Shown: positions 4,413 through 12,219 of the stretch, one piece after another
Position numbering within the stretch: position 1 is the stretch's first letter
How the letters are laid out: each line of letters begins with the position of its first letter
From: Bacteroidales bacterium
Lineage (GTDB): Bacteria; Bacteroidota; Bacteroidia; Bacteroidales; P3
Reading direction: 5' to 3'
Length of the DNA: 12,290 bases
Assembly (NCBI GenBank): GCA_016281475.1
Contig: JAEEIS010000119.1
Location: forward strand, 1-12,290
Made by a program: the position numbers and the translations under genes
Notes under the pieces: model-generated
Seen by the model: only the letters and a program-made list of their open reading frames with translations
Database searches by the model: none
Told to the model about the DNA's origin: nothing

Positions 4413-6917
4413 TCATTCCTGATAGTAGATGCGACGGACGCGGGGGGAGACGGAGGTGAGTATCTCGTAGGGGATGGTGCCGGCGGACTGGGCTATCTGC
4501 TGCAGGAGGTCGGCATCGCCAAAGATGGTGACTTCATCGCCTTCCTGACAGGGGACATCGGTGACATCGATGAAACACATGTCCATGCAGATGCTGCCGA
4601 TGATGGGGGCCTGCAGACCATTGATGGTGACACGGCCGTTGCCGTAACCCAGATGGCGATTGAGACCGTCGGCATAGCCGATGGAGATGATGGCGATGCG
4701 CGAGGGCCGCTGCGCTATCCAGCGGCGGTTGTAGCCGACGGAGTCGCCAGCGGGGATGTCCTTGAGCTGCGATATCTTGGTCTTGAGACGGCTGACGGGC
4801 TTGAGGTGACGCTGCACATCAGGTTCGGGCGAGATGCCGTAGAGCCCGATGCCGAGACGCACCATGTCCATCTGTGCCTCGGGGAAGCGGGTGATGCCGG
4901 AGGAGTTGAGGATATGGCAGAGGGTATCGCCATGGCGTGAGGGTGACAGGGCGTTGCGAAGGGAGGCGCTCCACTGGGTGAAGCGGTCGATTTGCAGGTG
5001 GGTGAAATCGTCGCAGGCGGGGTCTTCGCTACAGGCCAGATGCGAGAAGATGGAGCGCACCTGCAACGGGCAGTCGGCATCGTTGAGACGACGCAGCAAC
5101 TCGGGGGTGTCGCTGCCGTCGAATCCCAGACGGTGCATGCCTGTGTCGAACTCGATGTGGACGGGCACACGGTCACCACCACCATGCAGACGCACGGCCT
5201 GCGAGAAGGCCTCGAGGATGCGGAAACTATAGATGTCGGGCTCGAGATGGTAGCGTATGATGTCGGCAAAGCTCTCCTCTTCGGGGTTCATGACCATGAT
5301 GGGCAGGGAGATGCCGTTGCGGCGCAGCTCTACGCCCTCGTCGCAGTAGGCTACGGTGAGGTAGTCGGCGTGGTGGTACTGCAATATGTTGGCGACCTCG
5401 GTGGTGCCCGCGCCATAGGAGGCCGCCTTCACCATGGCCATGAGCTTGGTGGTGGGGCGGATGCGGGAACGGTAGTAGTTGAGGTTCGATACGAGATTGT
5501 CCAGATTGACCTCCATGACGGTCTGGTGCGACTTGCGCTGGAGTGCACGCGCGATGTCCTCGAAATGGAAACAGCGCGCTCCCTTGAGGAGGATGGTGGC
5601 GTTGGAGTATTGGTCGAACGGGTGACTGCGCAGGCATTCCTCTGTGGTGGAATAGAAGGCAGAGGGGATGGAGGCAAAGAGGTCGCGATGGCGGCAGAGG
5701 GCTTCGCCGATGCCTATGAAATGGCCTATGCCATGCTGCAGGATGAGCTGGGCGGCCTGCGAGTAGAGTTCTGTTTCGGGGATGCCAGACTGGAGGATGT
5801 CGCTCATGATGAGAGCCTTGGTGGGATGCTGCGGCTCGTGCTGGACATAGTCGAGGGCTATGGTGAGGGAGTTGAGGTCAAGGCTGTAGCTGTCGTTGAC
5901 CAGGAGGCTGTTGTTGAGTGCCTCGTCCATCTCAAGACGCATGCTGACTGGGGTAAGCCGCCGACAGCGGTCGGCAATGACAAGGTCATCGTAGCCGAGA
6001 TAGCAGAGCAGGGTGATGCAGTGCATTGCATTCTCTACCGAGGCACGGTCGGTAAAGGGGATGAAGAACGAGGCCTCACTGCCCGCGTGGCGGACACGGA
6101 TGTGGGTATTGGTACCCTCAATTTGCGCATCGAGAAATTGGACGGGATTGTCGTCGGCGGTGCCCCAAGTGTAGCGGCGGATGTTGCGGAAGCACTCCTG
6201 CCCCAGTATGGCGGAATGCACCTCGCGATGGTCGGTGCAATAGATTATAGCATCACAATGGATGAATAGCTGCAGTTTCTCAGCTATCTTCTGGCTGCGG
6301 GTGAGGAAGTTCTCGTCGTGAGCCTGTCCTATATTGGTGAGGATGCCGATGGTGGGATTGATAACACGGCGCAGGCGGTCCATCTCGCCTACCTCGGAGA
6401 TGCCAGCCTCGAAGACGGCAAACTCGTCGTCGGCCGACATCTGCCACACCGACAGCGGCACCCCAATCTGGGAGTTGTAGCTGCGGGGGGCGGCGACCAC
6501 CGTGCAGCTGTCGTGCAGCATCTGCACAATCCAATCCTTGACAATGGTCTTGCCGTTGCTGCCCGTGATGCCTACCACGGGTATATGGTACTGGCTGCGA
6601 TGCCAGGCGGCAAGTTGCTGGAGTGCCAGCACTACATCTTTGACAAACCAGAAGTTGGCCCGTTGGCAGAGGCGGAACTGCTGCATATGCTCGTCCGACG
6701 CATTGATGGGCACTACAAAGTTGCGACAGCCACGCTGGTAGAGGTCGTACACAAAGCGGCTGCCGGTGTTGCGCTTAGTGGGGATGGCAAAGAAGAGCGC
6801 ATGCTCCAAGTCGGAATGGCGGCGGCTGTCGGTGAGAAGTGTGGCAACTTCACTACTATCGTCGTATACACAGGCATTGGCACCTGATAGCACCTTGGTT
6901 ATTTCGATTGGTTTCAC
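4413..6917 (-). CDS. murF-alr: Bifunctional MurF ligase / alanine racemase
   Basis: The 834-residue fusion joins two cytoplasmic peptidoglycan-precursor enzymes. Residues 1 to about 460 are MurF, the ATP-dependent ligase adding D-Ala-D-Ala to UDP-MurNAc-tripeptide: substrate-domain LLTDSR (27-32), P-loop GITGSNGKT (116-124), FEAGISEVGEMD (169-180) and NPTIGILTNIGQAH (187-200). Residues about 466-834 are a PLP-dependent alanine racemase: PLP lysine K497 in MVKAASYG, catalytic Tyr729 in SVGYNRRW, GYADG (747-751) and ICMDM (776-780). All key residues looked for are present, so both halves should be active. This arrangement is common in Bacteroidota. The start is a GTG whose bases overlap the DUF2851 stop (GTGA), implying coupled translation. 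Making D-alanine and using D-Ala-D-Ala in one chain may help balance supply and demand. Confidence 0.95.
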   Translation of the reverse strand: MKPIEITKVLSGANACVYDDSSEVATLLTDSRRHSDLEHALFFAIPTKRNTGSRFVYDLYQRGCRNFVVPINASDEHMQQFRLCQRANFWFVKDVVLALQQLAAWHRSQYHIPVVGITGSNGKTIVKDWIVQMLHDSCTVVAAPRSYNSQIGVPLSVWQMSADDEFAVFEAGISEVGEMDRLRRVINPTIGILTNIGQAHDENFLTRSQKIAEKLQLFIHCDAIIYCTDHREVHSAILGQECFRNIRRYTWGTADDNPVQFLDAQIEGTNTHIRVRHAGSEASFFIPFTDRASVENAMHCITLLCYLGYDDLVIADRCRRLTPVSMRLEMDEALNNSLLVNDSYSLDLNSLTIALDYVQHEPQHPTKALIMSDILQSGIPETELYSQAAQLILQHGIGHFIGIGEALCRHRDLFASIPSAFYSTTEECLRSHPFDQYSNATILLKGARCFHFEDIARALQRKSHQTVMEVNLDNLVSNLNYYRSRIRPTTKLMAMVKAASYGAGTTEVANILQYHHADYLTVAYCDEGVELRRNGISLPIMVMNPEEESFADIIRYHLEPDIYSFRILEAFSQAVRLHGGGDRVPVHIEFDTGMHRLGFDGSDTPELLRRLNDADCPLQVRSIFSHLACSEDPACDDFTHLQIDRFTQWSASLRNALSPSRHGDTLCHILNSSGITRFPEAQMDMVRLGIGLYGISPEPDVQRHLKPVSRLKTKISQLKDIPAGDSVGYNRRWIAQRPSRIAIISIGYADGLNRHLGYGNGRVTINGLQAPIIGSICMDMCFIDVTDVPCQEGDEVTIFGDADLLQQIAQSAGTIPYEILTSVSPRVRRIYYQE

Positions 6918-8194
6918 AACGTAATGATTTTATATCCTATTTGACAATGAAGGCAGTCGTGCTGGCTGCAATAGTTATTGTATAGTTGTATGAGTGCCTG
7001 ACTTTGGGCGGCATTGTCGGCCTTGATGCCCGCACTCCTCCATTGGCGCACAATATGGTTGGCCTCAGGCGACAGCTGTTGCAGGATGTCCACGGCCTGC
7101 TCCTTGTATTGCTGCATGCCGTGCTGGTTGCCATATTCGAATAGCAGCGGCACCCACGCGTTGATAATAAGCACATCCACAAAGTTGCTCCCCACCTGCT
7201 TGGCCTTGCCCGGCGAGGGTTTGTCGAACTGGAAGTGGTTGTCCCAATAGGGTGAGGCTGTTACATTAAAGAAACGTTGGAGTTCCTTGGCATCAGGCGT
7301 TTCGAGCAGATGGCTGAACAGGTTGTGCGACTGGCACACCAACTGTGCAAACTGGCTGATGCGCAAGGTGGGATAGCCATTCGGACGCATCCGGAAGAAC
7401 TTCCACAGATGGCCCGCAATAGGGGTCAGCCTTGCCCCCTGCCGCAGGGCCTCATAGTCCGACTGCATCTGTCGGGGGTAGTCGTCGGCAAAATAGCCTT
7501 CCAGCAATCCCGCCTGTCCCATCAGCAGGGCTTCGATACGTTGCGGACGGTCGCGCCACCGTGACAGCAGGGTTGGGTCGGTCGATTTGACCAGCAGTTC
7601 GAAGGGGAAGCAGTTTGCCTTACCGCCGAAATAGTGTGCCAGCAGCCAGTAGCAGCATTGCTCCCAGTTGCCGTGGCTCTCCTCCAGCAGTCGTCGCACG
7701 GTGGCGCATTTCTGCTCAATGCGCTCCATGACCAGCCGCTCCAGATAGGAGTTGACCAAAGGCTTCGACACCTCGTCCAGATGGTCCATACAGGGGATGG
7801 GGCGCGGCTGTGGCGGGTCTATCAGCGCGTCGTAGTTCGCCCACACCGCATCGGGGATATAGTGCGACAACTCCAAGGTAGGAAGTTGGTGGCAGTTCTG
7901 CAGCGTGATGGCGGTGTCGCTCTCATACACCACATGCAACACCACATTGTCGTAGGTTCGATTGGTGCTGTGGCGGTGGTTGTTCCAATCTGATGCCTTC
8001 ACGTGCACCTCCACGTTGCCCGCCCAGAGGGTCTCCCCTATCCGCACATGCGCGTCGAAGAAGTCGGGACCCGCGTCGCGGTTCAGTATTCCTGCCCGCT
8101 CCACCACGAGAGGCTGCCCGTCAGTGGTGCGCAAGTATCCCTCCAGCAGCTGGTGCTGCCACACATACTGGAGGAAGGCTTCGGTCATCTTCAT
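6914..8194 (-). CDS. DUF2851 family protein
   Basis: The 426-residue product matches the conserved Bacteroidota family DUF2851 in length and motifs: FLQYVWQHQLL near the N-terminus, AGPDFF (41-46), GNVEVHVKASDW (59-70), YDNVVLHVV (81-89) and a C-terminal C409-x4-C414-x2-C417 cluster that could bind metal. The biochemical function is unknown. No signal peptide or membrane segment is visible, so it is probably cytoplasmic. An ATG at 8260 would add 22 residues that do not look like the family; the ATG at 8194 (or 8188) places the FLQYVW motif at the N-terminus as expected. Its stop overlaps the murF-alr start, linking it to cell-wall precursor synthesis by position only. Confidence 0.9.
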   Translation of the reverse strand: MKMTEAFLQYVWQHQLLEGYLRTTDGQPLVVERAGILNRDAGPDFFDAHVRIGETLWAGNVEVHVKASDWNNHRHSTNRTYDNVVLHVVYESDTAITLQNCHQLPTLELSHYIPDAVWANYDALIDPPQPRPIPCMDHLDEVSKPLVNSYLERLVMERIEQKCATVRRLLEESHGNWEQCCYWLLAHYFGGKANCFPFELLVKSTDPTLLSRWRDRPQRIEALLMGQAGLLEGYFADDYPRQMQSDYEALRQGARLTPIAGHLWKFFRMRPNGYPTLRISQFAQLVCQSHNLFSHLLETPDAKELQRFFNVTASPYWDNHFQFDKPSPGKAKQVGSNFVDVLIINAWVPLLFEYGNQHGMQQYKEQAVDILQQLSPEANHIVRQWRSAGIKADNAAQSQALIQLYNNYCSQHDCLHCQIGYKIITL

Positions 8195-8262
8195 CGAACT
8201 AATATCTGATTGACTGTTGGCACGTTGATAAGTTTTGCGGTTTGCTAAACCCACCAACAATC

Positions 8263-9426
8263 TTAGTTGAACAAATCTTTCATCCTGTCAAAGAACCCCC
8301 GCTCCTGCTTCGACGGGCTGGGCTGGAAGTTCGGCGACTGGTCGAGCCGCGTGAGCATCTCCTTCTCCTCACGCGACAAGTTCTTGGGCACCCACACATT
8401 CACACTCACCAGCATATCGCCACGTCCGTAGCCGTTCACCTGTGGCAGTCCCTTTCCTTTCAGGCGCAACACCTTGCCCGATGGTGTGCCCGCGTCTATC
8501 TTCACCTTCACCTTGCCCGACAGCGTGGGTATTTCGATGCTGGCGCCCAATGCCGCCTGTGCGAAAGTGATGAAGGCATTATAATACAAGTTGTTCTCCT
8601 GACGCTCAAACAGGTCGTGAGGCACCTCCTCGACCAGTATTATCAGGTCGCCTGGCACTCCGCCACGCGGGGCTGCGTTGCCCTTGCCCGACATCGACAG
8701 CTGCATCCCGTCGTACACGCCCGCCGGTATGTTGATGGTGATTATCTCTTCCGAGCGCACAATGCCGTCGCCGTTGCAGTCGCGACACTTGTCCTTGATT
8801 ATACGCCCTTCGCCACCGCAGTGGGGGCACACGCTCTGCGTCTGCATCTGTCCCAATATGGTGCGGCGCACCTCCGTCACCACCCCGTGGCCGTGACAGT
8901 GGGGGCAGGTCTCATAGCTGCCGTTGCGCGAGCCCGTCCCGTTGCAGGTCCTGCAAGGCACATATTTCGACACCTTGATTTTCTTCTCACAGCCCTTATC
9001 AATCTCTTCCAAGGTCAGTTTCACTTTGATTCGCAGGTTGGTGCCGCGCGTTGTGGCACGCCGTGCCTGCTGGCCGCCACCGCCGCCGAAACCGCTGAAG
9101 CCGCCGAAACGTCCACCGCCGAACAGGTCGCCGAAGATGTCGCCGAACTGCGAGAAGATGTCGTTGATATTCATGCCGCCCTCGTATCCGCCTGCGCCGC
9201 CCTCGAAGGCAGCATGACCAAACTGGTCGTAGCGCGCCTTTTTGTCAGGGTTGCTCAGCACATCGTATGCCTCGGCGGCCTCCTTAAACTTCTCCTCTGC
9301 CTCCTTATCGCCGGGGTTGCGGTCGGGGTGGTACTGCAAGGCCAGCTTGCGGTACGCCTTCTTCAACTCCTCTGGCGTGGCATTCTTGCCAACGCCCAAC
9401 ACTTCATAGTAATCTCTCTTTGCCAT
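8263..9426 (-). CDS. dnaJ: Chaperone protein DnaJ
   Basis: The 387-residue type I J-protein is complete. The J domain (residues 1-70) has the HPD motif at 33-35, which stimulates the DnaK ATPase. A Gly/Phe-rich linker follows at about 74-120. Four CxxCxGxG zinc motifs begin at C158, C174, C200 and C214, and substrate-binding beta domains continue to near 360. The C-terminal tail ([17 protein letters not shown]) is typical. It delivers unfolded clients to DnaK in the cytoplasm. grpE lies 207 bp upstream on the same strand, and the spacer is filled mainly with repeats rather than an obvious promoter, so cotranscription with grpE is likely. I saw no CIRCE operator. Confidence 0.97.
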   Translation of the reverse strand: MAKRDYYEVLGVGKNATPEELKKAYRKLALQYHPDRNPGDKEAEEKFKEAAEAYDVLSNPDKKARYDQFGHAAFEGGAGGYEGGMNINDIFSQFGDIFGDLFGGGRFGGFSGFGGGGGQQARRATTRGTNLRIKVKLTLEEIDKGCEKKIKVSKYVPCRTCNGTGSRNGSYETCPHCHGHGVVTEVRRTILGQMQTQSVCPHCGGEGRIIKDKCRDCNGDGIVRSEEIITINIPAGVYDGMQLSMSGKGNAAPRGGVPGDLIILVEEVPHDLFERQENNLYYNAFITFAQAALGASIEIPTLSGKVKVKIDAGTPSGKVLRLKGKGLPQVNGYGRGDMLVSVNVWVPKNLSREEKEMLTRLDQSPNFQPSPSKQERGFFDRMKDLFN

Positions 9427-9430
9427 ATCT

Positions 9431-9469
9431 GATTGCTTAATTCCCGGCGTGTTGCCGGTGACATTCTTA
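9431..9469. repeat. Dispersed palindromic repeat in the grpE-dnaJ spacer
   Basis: This is the second copy of the element found inside the hemerythrin gene. It contains a short hairpin, CCGGC-GTGTT-GCCGG, at 9444-9458. Read in the same frame as the hemerythrin copy it would encode [17 protein letters not shown] upstream and the absence of a start show that it is not translated here. It ends 4 bp before the dnaJ start codon. Confidence 0.6.
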
Positions 9470-9535
9470 TTGTCTGTTTATTTGACCCCTTGTATGTTCG
9501 ATTGTCTGAGTAATTACCGCGCCAGCCGTTCACGT

Positions 9536-9605
9536 CCCCTCAGAGGGGTGGCCGTAAGGCCGGGGTATGTCCACAGAGGGGTCCGTCGCAAGGCGGGGGC
9601 TATGT
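9536..9605. repeat. Two tandem ~35-nt GC-rich hairpin units between grpE and dnaJ
   Basis: Unit one (9536-9570) and unit two (9571-9605) share CAGAGGGGT, AAGGC, GGGG and TATGT in the same order. Unit one holds two perfect small hairpins: CCCCT-CAG-AGGGG (9536-9548) and GGCC-GTAA-GGCC (9550-9561), the latter with a GNRA-type loop. Unit two is less symmetrical. It looks like an intergenic repeat and could modulate readthrough or mRNA stability between grpE and dnaJ. There is no T-tract on either side, so it is not a standard terminator. Confidence 0.65.
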
Positions 9606-9633
9606 AATCTCAAACATTCAAGCACTCACATAT

Positions 9634-10218
9634 TCACACCGCCACCACCACCTTGGCATATCTCAGCACCTTGTCGTTCAGGTAGTAGCCCTTCTCCACC
9701 ACATCCACCACCGTGCCCTTCTGGCCTTCTTCCGTTGCGGGGAACTGGGTGACGGCCTCATGCACGTTCTCGTCAAACTTCTGCCCCTTCGCCTCTATAG
9801 GCTTGAGTCCCTTCTGCGAAAGGATGTTCATCATCTTGTTATATATCAGCTGCACGCCCTCCTTCGCCGCATCCTCGTCAGCCATCGCCGACAGGGCACG
9901 CTCCATGTCGTCCACCACGGGCAGCACCGCCTTTATCATATCCTTGCTGCCGTTGATTATCAGGTCGGCCTTCTCCATGTTGGTACGCTTGCGGTAGTTC
10001 TCATACTCCGAGTACAGCCGCACATACTTGTCCTGGGCCTCTGCCAGTTTTTCACCCATTTCCTGCAGTTTCTCAGTGCTGTCGTCGTGCTTGTCGCCAC
10101 GTCTCTTATGATCTCTCTTGCGGCGGTTCTTTGTGGCAGCCTGCTCGGCGGCCGCCTCCTTAGCCTGGGCATCCACCTTAGGCTGTTCGTTCTCTATCTT
10201 TTTTTCTTCTTGATCCAT
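9634..10218 (-). CDS. grpE: GrpE nucleotide exchange factor
   Basis: The 194-residue protein accelerates ADP release from DnaK. Residues 1-48 are highly charged and probably disordered (NRRKRDHKRRGDK). About 49-100 form the long dimerising coiled coil (EKLAEAQDKYVRLYSEYENY). The rest is the beta domain that contacts DnaK, with family signatures VVDDMERALS (101-110), FDENVHEAV (148-156) and EKGYYLNDKVLRYAKVVV (175-192). Length is normal for the family. It precedes dnaJ and follows the OstA-like gene by 94 bp on the same strand. I saw no clear -7 box in that 94-bp gap. Two copies of heptad GAATTTT lie just upstream at 10229-10242. Confidence 0.96.
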   Translation of the reverse strand: MDQEEKKIENEQPKVDAQAKEAAAEQAATKNRRKRDHKRRGDKHDDSTEKLQEMGEKLAEAQDKYVRLYSEYENYRKRTNMEKADLIINGSKDMIKAVLPVVDDMERALSAMADEDAAKEGVQLIYNKMMNILSQKGLKPIEAKGQKFDENVHEAVTQFPATEEGQKGTVVDVVEKGYYLNDKVLRYAKVVVAV

Positions 10219-10228
10219 TTTATATTGC

Positions 10229-10242
10229 GAATTTTGAATTTT
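10229..10242. repeat. Two-copy heptad (GAATTTT) before the grpE start
   Basis: GAATTTT occurs twice in tandem 10 bp upstream (minus-strand sense) of the grpE ATG. It is weaker than the other heptad arrays but has the same unit length and the same position relative to a start codon. Chance in AT-rich sequence is possible. Confidence 0.4.
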
Positions 10243-10312
10243 TATTTGTAACTATTTATTTTTAATTCAAAAAAACATACCCTGTGCCAATCGTCGGCAA
10301 CATGTCATTTTG

Positions 10313-11851
10313 TCACCACACAAAGACATCCAACGGCTTCTTGGGCCGCCTCTCGTCATACCATTTGAAATTGTCCAGCGTCCGCTTTTCTTCGTCCAAT
10401 TTGTCCAGCGGGTACGTGCTCATGTCAGGCTTTCCGTATGTCACCACCCTGTCGGGTGCGCGGTCGAGGAAGTAGATGCGCATGTCCGACCCCACCCCCA
10501 CATTCACACCCACCAGGCTCTTATACCCGTTCATGTCCTCGTCGATGATATAGTACACCATCTCCGCGTTGCCCAGTATGTCGGCATAGTCCGGCTCGCC
10601 CTCAACGAAATACACCACCATGTTCCTACCCTTCACCTGGTTATACTTCTCCGGGTCCACCTGCTCGACGCAGAAGGGGCCGCCGTTCAGAAACGCCTGC
10701 TTGGCTCCCGCCGAGTCGAAATGCACCACTATCGTATCCGCCGTGCTCTGGTAGTGGTCATACCACAACACCGGCCCCTTGAACAGTTGCAGCACCGAGT
10801 CGGGAGCCGAATAATACGCCGAGTCGCACATCGCCTGCGCGTCAGTGCGGTATATCTTCACATGGTCATACGCCCTGAGCGAATGGAACTGTCTCGTCGA
10901 GTCGTTCGTCACCCAGATGCTGTCGGCATGCACATACACCGTGTCCGGCGTCGCCAGCGTGTCCTCCTCGTCGCGTGTCACCATACGCACTAGCGCGCTG
11001 TCTGTCACCAGCGACGTATGCTCCTGCTGCCGCGTCTCGGCATAGCGGCTCGTGCTCACTATCTCGTTCACCGTGTCCGTCAGCACCACATGCCCTATCG
11101 CGATGCCGAACTCCGTCTCCTCGTAATAGTGCAGCGTGTCGCACGTCAGATGCTTCTCGCCGTTGTGCACCTCCGATGCCTTCACCGAGTGGGCGTAACG
11201 CTCGTCGGTATTATACGTGCCGCACTCGCTATACATCGTCGTCGAGTCGGTATACACATGCGTCGGGCTCCAAAACTCCGCCAGATGTGTCTCCGTGCAA
11301 TAGGTCAGCGTGTCCGTCTCCAGCCGCATGTTCGAGTCGCTCAGCACCACTCCTTGATAGATGTCAAACACCTTGGTCTCAGAATTATAGTAACCCATCT
11401 CGCTCACCAGCCGCTTGTCCTGGTTCACCGTGATACCCCACGTGTCGTAGGAGGCCGTCGACGCAAAGCGGTCGTAAGTCAGGTGGTCGCTTTTCAGCAC
11501 CGTCTTGCCGTCCACCAGCCTCACCGTGTCGTCCCAGATGTCCAGCACGCGGACCTCCCCGTCATAGAACAGCTGGTCGCCAAAGATGGTCGTCGTGTCC
11601 GTAATCACAATCTTCACATTCCCGAAGGCGGTGAGGTCGTTGCGCACCTGGTTCAGCAACGCCGAGTCGGCATACAGCACCATGCCGTCATGCTCCGCAC
11701 GCACCCGCTGATACAGAATCCATGTGTCTGCGTCATTCGGGTCGCGTGTGCCCATGCCGGCCTCGTATGTAATCAACTTCTGCGCACCAGCAGGCAGCAC
11801 TGTCGTCAGCAACAGCAGCAAAAACACACATTTCAAGACATTTATCCGCAT
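10313..11851 (-). CDS. OstA/LptA-like envelope protein
   Basis: The 512-residue product starts with a signal peptide (MRINVLKCVFLLLLLTTVLP, cleavage probably after AGA at 23), so it is exported to the periplasm or outer membrane. The mature part is a run of short beta strands with repeated patterns such as DSALL, GNVKIVITDTT, LTYDRFAS, DTLTY and CDTLHYYEE, as in the OstA-like N-terminal domain family related to LptA and the N-domain of LptD. Those proteins carry lipopolysaccharide across the periplasm, so a role in outer-membrane lipid transport is likely but inferred. An upstream ATG at 11926 is rejected because its extension would overlap the promoter; the chosen ATG has an exact -7 box 24 bp upstream. 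It leads a same-strand cluster with grpE and dnaJ. A lipoprotein is unlikely because no lipobox is seen. Confidence 0.85.
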   Translation of the reverse strand: MRINVLKCVFLLLLLTTVLPAGAQKLITYEAGMGTRDPNDADTWILYQRVRAEHDGMVLYADSALLNQVRNDLTAFGNVKIVITDTTTIFGDQLFYDGEVRVLDIWDDTVRLVDGKTVLKSDHLTYDRFASTASYDTWGITVNQDKRLVSEMGYYNSETKVFDIYQGVVLSDSNMRLETDTLTYCTETHLAEFWSPTHVYTDSTTMYSECGTYNTDERYAHSVKASEVHNGEKHLTCDTLHYYEETEFGIAIGHVVLTDTVNEIVSTSRYAETRQQEHTSLVTDSALVRMVTRDEEDTLATPDTVYVHADSIWVTNDSTRQFHSLRAYDHVKIYRTDAQAMCDSAYYSAPDSVLQLFKGPVLWYDHYQSTADTIVVHFDSAGAKQAFLNGGPFCVEQVDPEKYNQVKGRNMVVYFVEGEPDYADILGNAEMVYYIIDEDMNGYKSLVGVNVGVGSDMRIYFLDRAPDRVVTYGKPDMSTYPLDKLDEEKRTLDNFKWYDERRPKKPLDVFVW

Positions 11852-11874
11852 CCCTGTCAAAAGTATTAAAAATA

Positions 11875-11882
11875 CAAAGATA
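11875..11882 (-). promoter_or_regulatory. Bacteroidota -7 promoter element of the OstA-like gene
   Basis: On the minus strand this is TATCTTTG, an exact TAnnTTTG match. Transcription would begin a few bases downstream, giving a leader of roughly 15-20 nt before the ATG at 11851. The upstream -33 region is a T-rich tract with no clear TTTG. Confidence 0.7.
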
Positions 11883-11946
11883 CGAAAAAAAATTGAAAAT
11901 ATAGAATTATTATTGAGGTCTTCCACATATTGGATAATATAGAGTG

Positions 11947-12077
11947 GCTCTAGTTCAATCTAGGACTGCTATTCTGACAGTAGCAGAGATGCTGAATCTT
12001 AATAGCCTCACTACTCAATGTTTCGGAGATACGCGACATTGTATATGTTTGAAAAAAACAGTCCTTAAGTTCAACTA
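11947..12077. mobile_element. MITE-like short element, ends related to the left mobile element
   Basis: The left end (11947-11968) is the inverted match, 19/22, of the element end at 119-140. The right end (about 12059-12077, CAGTCCTTAAGTTCAACTA) resembles 119-137 in direct orientation, including an A-rich run just before it. The roughly 130-bp unit therefore has both ends of one element family but no room for a transposase. It is either an internal deletion derivative or an element interrupted by the adjacent IS30. I could not define target duplications. Confidence 0.5.
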
Positions 12078-12114
12078 ATAAATGCAACACTTTGGTCAAA
12101 TAACAGAAAAAGGA

Positions 12115-12149
12115 GCGCGTAAGCCTTTAAACTTTCAAAGGAGAAGCGC
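12115..12149 (+). promoter_or_regulatory. Stem-loop upstream of the IS30 transposase
   Basis: GCGC (12115-12118) pairs with GCGC (12146-12149), and CCTTT (12124-12128) pairs with AAAGG (12137-12141), giving an interrupted hairpin between the presumed IS left end and the promoter. Such structures can limit transposase expression from outside transcripts; that role is inferred. Confidence 0.35.
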
Positions 12150-12188
12150 AAAAAAATGCGACTTCCCCCTTGATTGCGGAAAAATGTG

Positions 12189-12196
12189 TATCTTTG
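12189..12196 (+). promoter_or_regulatory. Bacteroidota -7 promoter element of the IS30 transposase
   Basis: TATCTTTG, an exact TAnnTTTG match, lies 23 bp before the transposase ATG. TTG triplets about 13-17 bp upstream are closer than the usual -33 box, so only the -7 box is secure. Confidence 0.6.
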
Positions 12197-12219
12197 TGCT
12201 CCTTCCAAAAAACCAAAGA

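Noticed and set aside
4992..6269. 425-residue open frame on the plus strand, antisense to murF-alr
   Set aside because: It is a mirror frame caused by GC-rich third codon positions. The opposite strand has a complete MurF-Alr with all catalytic residues, and the antisense product shows no recognisable domain.
8239..8252. Rho-independent terminator after dnaJ
   Set aside because: Only a 5-bp stem (GGTTT/AAACC) with a 3-nt loop, and no T-tract follows on the minus strand.
8195..8260. N-terminal extension of the DUF2851 protein
   Set aside because: The 22 extra residues do not resemble the family, and the ATG at 8194 puts the conserved start motif in place.
8242..9432. 396-residue plus-strand frame antisense to dnaJ
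   Set aside because: It covers the whole of a clear dnaJ gene. The product is compositionally odd and matches nothing I recognise.
10274..10289. Sigma-54-like promoter (TGGCAC on the minus strand) upstream of grpE
   Set aside because: TGGCAC is present, but the required GC of the -12 element is missing at the correct spacing (ATGTT instead of TTGCA).
11852..11926. N-terminal extension of the OstA-like protein to an ATG at 11926
   Set aside because: The extension would be encoded by the promoter region containing TATCTTTG, and it would bury the signal peptide.
119..11968. Composite transposon carrying the whole interior
   Set aside because: The interior is mostly core housekeeping genes (murF-alr, dnaJ, grpE, OstA-like) with no accessory cargo, so independent insertion of related elements at both sides is simpler.
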